A stretch of DNA of 64,000 nt, from assembly GCA_902761145.1 (NCBI GenBank), contig CACWJA010000002.1, forward strand, positions 215,369 through 279,368, written 5' to 3'. The notes under the pieces are model-generated. The model was not told the DNA's origin. It ran no database searches and worked only from the letters and a program-made list of their open reading frames with translations. Origin of the DNA: an uncultured bacterium (GTDB taxonomy: Bacteria; Patescibacteriota; Saccharimonadia; Saccharimonadales; Saccharimonadaceae). The position numbers and the translations under genes are program-made. The first letter of the stretch is position 1. The number at the start of each line of letters is the position of its first letter. Below are positions 59,449 through 64,000 of the stretch, piece by piece.

Positions 59449-62400
59449 ATGGAACAAGTCATACATTTTATTTTAATGCCGATCTTTTGGATTCCCGTGG
59501 TGGTGATATTGGCATTTTTAACTTATCGCAATTATAAAAAACTCAATCAGCTAAAAGTCCTAAATGTAGATTCAGTGCTTTTGATGCTAGAGATACCTCG
59601 TACCAACGACAAGAAAGAGCTGGCAGCAGAACAACTATTTGCATCCCTGCATGGGATCTTGCGCGACAAAGGGGAATTAAAAAACAGTGGCGGTGTGCAA
59701 GAGCATTTATCATTCGAGATAGTATCTACGGCAGGGCAAATACGTTTCTACGTGTGGGTACCAAAGGTACTACAAAGCTTCGTAGAAGGGCAGATATATT
59801 CTCAGTATCCTACGGTACAAATTTACAAGATGAACGAGGATTATGTAGATGACCGTACTAAATATCCAGTAAATTACTCTGCGGAGCTAGGCTTAGTAGA
59901 GAATGAGGCTTTGCCTATAAAAACTTTCGATAACTTCGAGGTGGATCCACTAGCTGGTATTACTGGTACACTAGCCAAGCTCGATCCGGACCACTCTGAA
60001 GAAATGTGGATCCAAATATTGGCTCGGCCGATACCAGATGACTGGCACAAAAATACTACGGATAAGTGGGTAAAACGAGTGAAGTCTGGTAAGAAGCTCT
60101 TCCTAGGTGACTTTGGTATAGACTGGACTTGGATATCGGAGGTGGCATTAGCCCTATTTAGACCGCCGGCAGGAGGGACTGGATCCGAGACAACGATCGA
60201 GCTGTCCGAACGAGATAAGAATCGCATCGCCAAGGCCGAGGAGAAGGCTACCAAGCTAGGATACGAAGTAAAAATTCGCCTAGCGTATCTAGGTCAGGAT
60301 CAGGTCGACGCCAAACTCAATATGCAGGCATTGGTCGGCACCTTTAAGCAATATAATTCTACAAATCTAAACGGTTTCAAGCAAATAGGCGGGAGCTTTA
60401 ATCCATCTGATCTCGATGCCTATAAAATGCGACAATTCTCTAGTCGTGGATTCATCTTAAACATATCTGAGTTGGCTAGCGTATATCATTTGCCACATAC
60501 GTCAGTGGAAACCCCTAATATAGTATGGGCTTCATCCAAGACCGCCGAGCCACCAGCTAAGCTACCCGTGCTTACTGGCGACCCAGTGCACGATGAGCAG
60601 ATATCGGCTTTTGGGCTGACAAACTTCCGTGGTATTAATCACCAGTTTGGTTTGCTAAGACGAGATCGCTCACGTCATATGTATATAATAGGGCAAACTG
60701 GGGCAGGTAAAAGCGGTATGCTAGAGCTCTTGGCGCTATCCGATGTATTTTATAATCAGGGATATTGTATTATTGACCCACATGGGGATTTTGCCATAGA
60801 TAATCTTCGTTTCGTGCCAGAGTCCCGCATCAAAGACGTGGTGTATTTTAACCCTGCTGACACTGCGTTCCCGGTGGCGTTTAACCCGCTTGAAGTATCA
60901 GACCCCAGTCGCAAGCCCAATATCTGTTCGGAAGTAATAGGCGTACTAAAGCGTATGTTCGGTGACTCATGGGGGCCTAGGCTAGAGCATATTCTGCGCT
61001 ACACTTTACTAGCCTTATTAGATCGTCCGGAGACTACCCTACTAGATATCTCTAGGCTTCTGACTGACAAAGATTTCCGCAAAGAGACTCTGGAGTATTG
61101 TAAAGATGTAACAGTACTGCAATTTTGGAAACACGAGTTTGGACAATGGAACGACAAGCAGGTGAACGAATCCATTGCGCCAGTACTCAATAAGGTAGGG
61201 GCATTTACTGCTAACCCTATTATTCGCAATATTATCGGCCAGCCAAAGTCTTCATTCGATATACGCAAAATTATGGATGAAGGTAAGATATTGGTAGTAA
61301 ACCTATCCAAAGGCTTAATCGGTGAAGACAATGCTGGCATTTTGGGGTCTTTCCTGGTGACTAAAGTACAGCTGGCTGCTATGTCTAGATCTGACATACC
61401 ACTAATAGAAGATAGGCGACCGTTTTATCTATATGTAGACGAGTTCCAGAACTTTGCTACAGATTCTTTCTCAGTGATATTATCCGAGGCTCGCAAATAT
61501 GGCCTAAATCTTACTGTGGCTAACCAATACGTAGCTCAGATGACGGATACCGTGCGTGATGCGGTATTTGGCAACGTAGGTACCACTATTTCCTTCCGTG
61601 TATCTGCAGACGATGCGCCTATATTAGTAAAGCAATTTGAGCCTACCTTTGAAGAGTCCGATATTATACAACTAAATAATCGTAATTTTGTAATATCTAT
61701 GATCATAAATGGTGAGAAGGTACCAGCATTCTCTGCTACTACCCTCTCGATCCCAGACACGCCTAAGGACAATTTCGACGCCATAGTAGCTCATTCGCGA
61801 GAATATTATGCTAGACCACGTCTAGAAGTAGAGGCTGAGATCCGTGAGACCATAGAACAATCAGAAAAATACAAGAAAGAGCTGTCTGATTCTGGCCGAC
61901 AGGAGGAGCCAAAAATGGTGATAAATACCAATAGTAAGCCTGTATTTAGGCCTGTATCTACGCCGAGTAATTCTGCATCGCAACGCCCTGCTAGGCCTTT
62001 TACTAAATCCGTTGCTAATGCCGAACAAAAACCGAACTTAAGGTATCAACCTACTCCTCAGGCAGATTTCCGCCGTCAGAATATCAGCCCCAACGCTGCC
62101 GAAGGCAAAGAGCGGATGGGATTAAAAGACTTAGCTAAATTAATAGCGGAAGACAAGGAAAACACCGAGACGACAGGAAAGGAAATTACGAAGGAGCCAG
62201 TGCGCATTGAAAAAGAACAGCCAAAGAAGGGAAAAACGCAGAAAAATCGTAACCGTAAGAAGGGAAATAAGAAGTCCGAAAAAGACCCTCAGAAGAAGAC
62301 CAGAGGTGACAAGATTTTGACCGCCACCGGTAATGCAAAATCCACCCCAGTGAAACCAGAGGTAGAGTACCAAGAGAAATCAGTGGTAGAGATACGTCCA

Positions 62401-62499
62401 TCTCATAATTCTCTACCCCTGTCTACCCCTGTTAAAAACACTGATAATTATGCTTCAAAAGATAATTCGGTGGACGGAATATTATCTATCAAACATTAA
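59449..62499 (+). CDS. TraG/VirD4/HerA-like type IV secretion ATPase
   Basis: The 1016 residues start with a membrane helix (about 5-25), a 380-residue N-terminal region, then a RecA-like motor: Walker A GQTGAGKSG near residues 414-422, CIIDPHGDF, PVAFNPLEVSD, Walker B FYLYVDEFQNF near 660, and QYVAQMTDTVRDAVFGNVGT. This matches conjugative coupling proteins and HerA-like ATPases that move DNA or proteins through an envelope channel. The last 170 residues are a Lys/Arg/Pro-rich tail (KKGKTQKNRNRKKGNKK), possibly binding nucleic acid. No other secretion gene is in the window. Confidence 0.9.
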   Translation: MEQVIHFILMPIFWIPVVVILAFLTYRNYKKLNQLKVLNVDSVLLMLEIPRTNDKKELAAEQLFASLHGILRDKGELKNSGGVQEHLSFEIVSTAGQIRFYVWVPKVLQSFVEGQIYSQYPTVQIYKMNEDYVDDRTKYPVNYSAELGLVENEALPIKTFDNFEVDPLAGITGTLAKLDPDHSEEMWIQILARPIPDDWHKNTTDKWVKRVKSGKKLFLGDFGIDWTWISEVALALFRPPAGGTGSETTIELSERDKNRIAKAEEKATKLGYEVKIRLAYLGQDQVDAKLNMQALVGTFKQYNSTNLNGFKQIGGSFNPSDLDAYKMRQFSSRGFILNISELASVYHLPHTSVETPNIVWASSKTAEPPAKLPVLTGDPVHDEQISAFGLTNFRGINHQFGLLRRDRSRHMYIIGQTGAGKSGMLELLALSDVFYNQGYCIIDPHGDFAIDNLRFVPESRIKDVVYFNPADTAFPVAFNPLEVSDPSRKPNICSEVIGVLKRMFGDSWGPRLEHILRYTLLALLDRPETTLLDISRLLTDKDFRKETLEYCKDVTVLQFWKHEFGQWNDKQVNESIAPVLNKVGAFTANPIIRNIIGQPKSSFDIRKIMDEGKILVVNLSKGLIGEDNAGILGSFLVTKVQLAAMSRSDIPLIEDRRPFYLYVDEFQNFATDSFSVILSEARKYGLNLTVANQYVAQMTDTVRDAVFGNVGTTISFRVSADDAPILVKQFEPTFEESDIIQLNNRNFVISMIINGEKVPAFSATTLSIPDTPKDNFDAIVAHSREYYARPRLEVEAEIRETIEQSEKYKKELSDSGRQEEPKMVINTNSKPVFRPVSTPSNSASQRPARPFTKSVANAEQKPNLRYQPTPQADFRRQNISPNAAEGKERMGLKDLAKLIAEDKENTETTGKEITKEPVRIEKEQPKKGKTQKNRNRKKGNKKSEKDPQKKTRGDKILTATGNAKSTPVKPEVEYQEKSVVEIRPSHNSLPLSTPVKNTDNYASKDNSVDGILSIKH

Positions 62500-62548
62500 T
62501 TATTTAGATTTTCAGCCGAAGAGAAACTGATAAAAGGAATAAGCCCTG

Positions 62549-62585
62549 AATCCGAGCTAGAAGCACAAGTCTTAGCTCGGATTTA
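62549..62585 (+). terminator. Terminator after TraG-like gene
   Basis: AATCCGAGCTA / TAGCTCGGATT, an 11-bp stem with a 13-nt loop, followed by TT-A-TT. Confidence 0.8.
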
Positions 62586-62861
62586 TTAATATATATGAAA
62601 AATCGATGAATTTTGATGGAATGCTTGATTGACTTTTCTGTATAGTTTTAATGTCGCACAATACAGATTTTACGACATTGAGGTTTGGGATTTGAGACGG
62701 TTAAGTTATCGTCTATTATAGATAGTTTTCCGCTGGCGAGCGGGAATTATGACAGGAATCGATTCCTAAGCATAGGCGGGATCTTTCATTTAGCTTCTTT
62801 TGTAGCTACAAGTATTAACCCTAGCTATGGATTCAATATATCGAGGGTGAGTCTTGAGGTC

Positions 62862-63035
62862 TTCCAAACTATAATTTTTATTCGCTCTACGCTGCACGCG
62901 GGGATAAATTTTTATAGATTTTTTAACGTAAAATTTGCGGTCTCACGCCGGATGGGGGTCTCGCTCGTCAAATTTTCCTAAAATCTATAAAAATTTTCTC
63001 CGGTTTGCTTTATGCTCATAAAAATTAGGTTTGGA
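62862..63035. repeat. Palindromic repeat element, copy 2
   Basis: A 174-bp element nearly identical (about three substitutions) to 56192-56370 and in direct orientation. It lies in a 945-bp gap between the TraG-like gene and the 3' end of the second FISUMP gene. The rest of that gap is AT-rich: 62586-62861 holds nothing I can support, and 63036-63338 holds a 16-bp palindrome (AAATTTGGCCAAATTT, 63102-63117) and CCGAACA repeats. Confidence 0.92.
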
Positions 63036-63223
63036 AGCCCCTTCAATGCAGCTTCGATTTAGGATTTGGCGGATTTTGGTGAATTTTACGGATTTTTGGC
63101 TAAATTTGGCCAAATTTGCAGATTTTTATCAATTTGATAATTCCCTTTGCTTGTTTCCCTTTTTTATAGTTTTCCCTGTTATTTTTACTATTGCTGTGAG
63201 AATCGACATATGTAAGGCCTAAA

Positions 63224-63293
63224 TTCCCCGAACATATACCGAACAAGAATAGGAAATTATAGAATCGCCCACTTCCCGAACAAATACCGAACA
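63224..63293. repeat. Two pairs of CCGAACA repeats
   Basis: CCGAACA recurs four times, as two pairs with an 11-bp period (63228-63245 and 63276-63293), the pairs 48 bp apart. One-turn spacing suggests protein-binding sites; no protein can be named. Confidence 0.6.
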
Positions 63294-63338
63294 TTTCCCT
63301 ATTAATTGCTGGTAAAGTCAGGCTCACTCCGAGGGTGG

Positions 63339-63367
63339 AAAATAAGCGGCGGGGAGCCGCTTATTTT
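63339..63367 (-). terminator. Terminator of right-edge FISUMP gene
   Basis: AAAATAAGCGGC / GCCGCTTATTTT, a perfect 12-bp stem with a 5-nt loop and A/T flanks on both sides. Confidence 0.85.
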
Positions 63368-63444
63368 ATGATTTATTTACTGCACTTTTTTTTAAAAAGT
63401 GTCCTTCCTCATGTATCGTATATTTTCGGCTGTATTCCTATAAA

Positions 63445-63999
63445 CTATCGAGCAACACATCGCAATAAGTAGCCAGTGGACTTACTGCCATCACCCTGGG
63501 GGTAGAGACCGTTGACCGTATCAAAATAGAAGTAATACGCAGTGCTACTACTTTTAGCCACGCTGGACCAGTAGGCCCCGCGACCGCCAATTTGGTAATG
63601 ACTACCAGTCCAACTACCGCTGTAGACAAAATAGGTGGGACTATTCTGGACATTACCACTAGTGCCAGCAGTAAGGTTTTGTGTATTTACTAGGTTTTGA
63701 TAAGATTTATCGCCGCTATAGGCAGGCATTCTCCATCCGGCTGGACAAATGGATTGGTTCATATCGCCACTATTCTTGCCACTAGAACTGTTCATAGCTA
63801 TAGCAGCAGTCCAATTATAGAAGTTGCCAATGTGGTAGTGGGTACCGCCGGAAGTAGTAGACGATTCAGTAACCGTACTACTATCAATGGTGTCATTAGC
63901 AGTAGTTATATTGCCATCCCAGTAAAGATTACCTGGGTCATAAGATTCTGGAGCGACTTTAGTCCCAATCCAGCTAGAGATAGTACTGGTAGATGCACT
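63445..63999 (-). CDS. FISUMP-domain surface protein (5' partial, runs off right edge)
   Basis: The frame is open to the window edge, and no start is included. The visible 184 residues are a FISUMP domain: YWDGNITTANDT, HYHIGNFYNWTAAIAMNSSSG, ICPAGWRMPAYSG, GRGAYWSSVAKSS and the C-terminal GYLLRCVAR. It resembles the tip of the protein at 56519 in domain type but not closely in sequence. By analogy its N-terminal part should carry the shared module; that lies outside the window. The terminator is at 63339. Confidence 0.85.
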   Translation of the reverse strand, partial: SASTSTISSWIGTKVAPESYDPGNLYWDGNITTANDTIDSSTVTESSTTSGGTHYHIGNFYNWTAAIAMNSSSGKNSGDMNQSICPAGWRMPAYSGDKSYQNLVNTQNLTAGTSGNVQNSPTYFVYSGSWTGSHYQIGGRGAYWSSVAKSSSTAYYFYFDTVNGLYPQGDGSKSTGYLLRCVAR

Positions 64000-64000
64000 A

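Noticed and set aside
59449-62499. Integrated conjugative element around the TraG-like gene
   Set aside because: No relaxase, integrase or other transfer gene accompanies it; such ATPases are also found as resident genes.
62685-62981. 98-codon frame running into the palindromic element
   Set aside because: It depends on the repeat sequence for half its length, has no ribosome site and no recognisable protein.

Overview
The window looks like a chromosomal segment of a reduced-genome epibiotic bacterium of the Candidate Phyla Radiation, most likely a Saccharibacteria (TM7) relative. This is an inference from gene content: GatCAB with a bacterial GluRS, a Mur-ligase/FemAB cell-wall cluster, DUF2207 proteins with glycine-rich tails, a membrane pyrophosphatase, wall-anchored adhesins and a TraG-like ATPase. 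TGA is used as an ordinary stop (for example at the gatC/gatA overlap and in the alpha/beta hydrolase at 15058), which argues against the UGA=Gly lineages SR1 and Gracilibacteria. Genes are densely packed, often overlapping by 4 bp. Most promoters are an extended -10 (TGnTATAAT), and many start codons lie only 6-8 nt downstream of it, so many messages appear leaderless.

Layout. 0-5.5 kb: the end of a leucine-rich surface protein, then gatC-gatA-(small HEPN-like membrane protein)-gatB, and an approximately 650-nt transcription unit with promoter and terminator but no convincing protein (candidate RNA). 5.6-13.6 kb: fusA, tuf and rpsJ in their ancestral order but separated by a lone purC, a thioester/VaFE adhesin and a small membrane protein. 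13.7-18.9 kb: a cell-wall operon of short Mur ligase, alpha/beta hydrolase, DegT aminotransferase and two FemAB transferases. 18.9-28.6 kb: membrane pyrophosphatase, small membrane proteins, galU, dnaE, adk and a stomatin-like protein. 28.7-43.5 kb: a modular surface protein, smpB-xth-(degenerate NnrD-like), two tandem DUF2207 proteins, lipid and glycosyl transferases, metK, a coiled-coil protein and a MacB/FtsX-like ABC transporter. 43.6-52.3 kb: an orphan gene, tRNA-Leu with a striking inverted repeat at its 3' end, sortase, PEGA protein, gltX, a sortase-independent surface protein, a DUF3048 protein, and tRNA-Glu with a duplicated 3' end. 52.4-64 kb: der, PIN-PhoH, pth, then a segment bracketed by two nearly identical 175-bp palindromic repeats that contains a FISUMP surface protein, a sigma-region-4/HARE-HTH regulator and a TraG/VirD4-like ATPase. 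A second FISUMP gene runs off the right edge.

How it fits together. Much of the window concerns the cell surface. A sortase (44537) has two plausible substrates carrying a PETG signal (the LRR protein and the thioester/VaFE adhesin). A separate family of exported proteins shares one N-terminal module and carries different C-terminal tips. The FemAB/Mur-ligase operon probably builds or modifies peptide cross-bridges in the wall to which such proteins attach. The translation genes (GatCAB, GluRS, tRNA-Glu, EF-G, EF-Tu, S10, SmpB, Pth, Der) make a coherent set that includes indirect Gln-tRNA (and possibly Asn-tRNA) synthesis. The strongest candidates for something new are the palindromic repeats tied to FISUMP genes, the RNA-like unit between gatB and fusA, and the tRNA-linked inverted and direct repeats.
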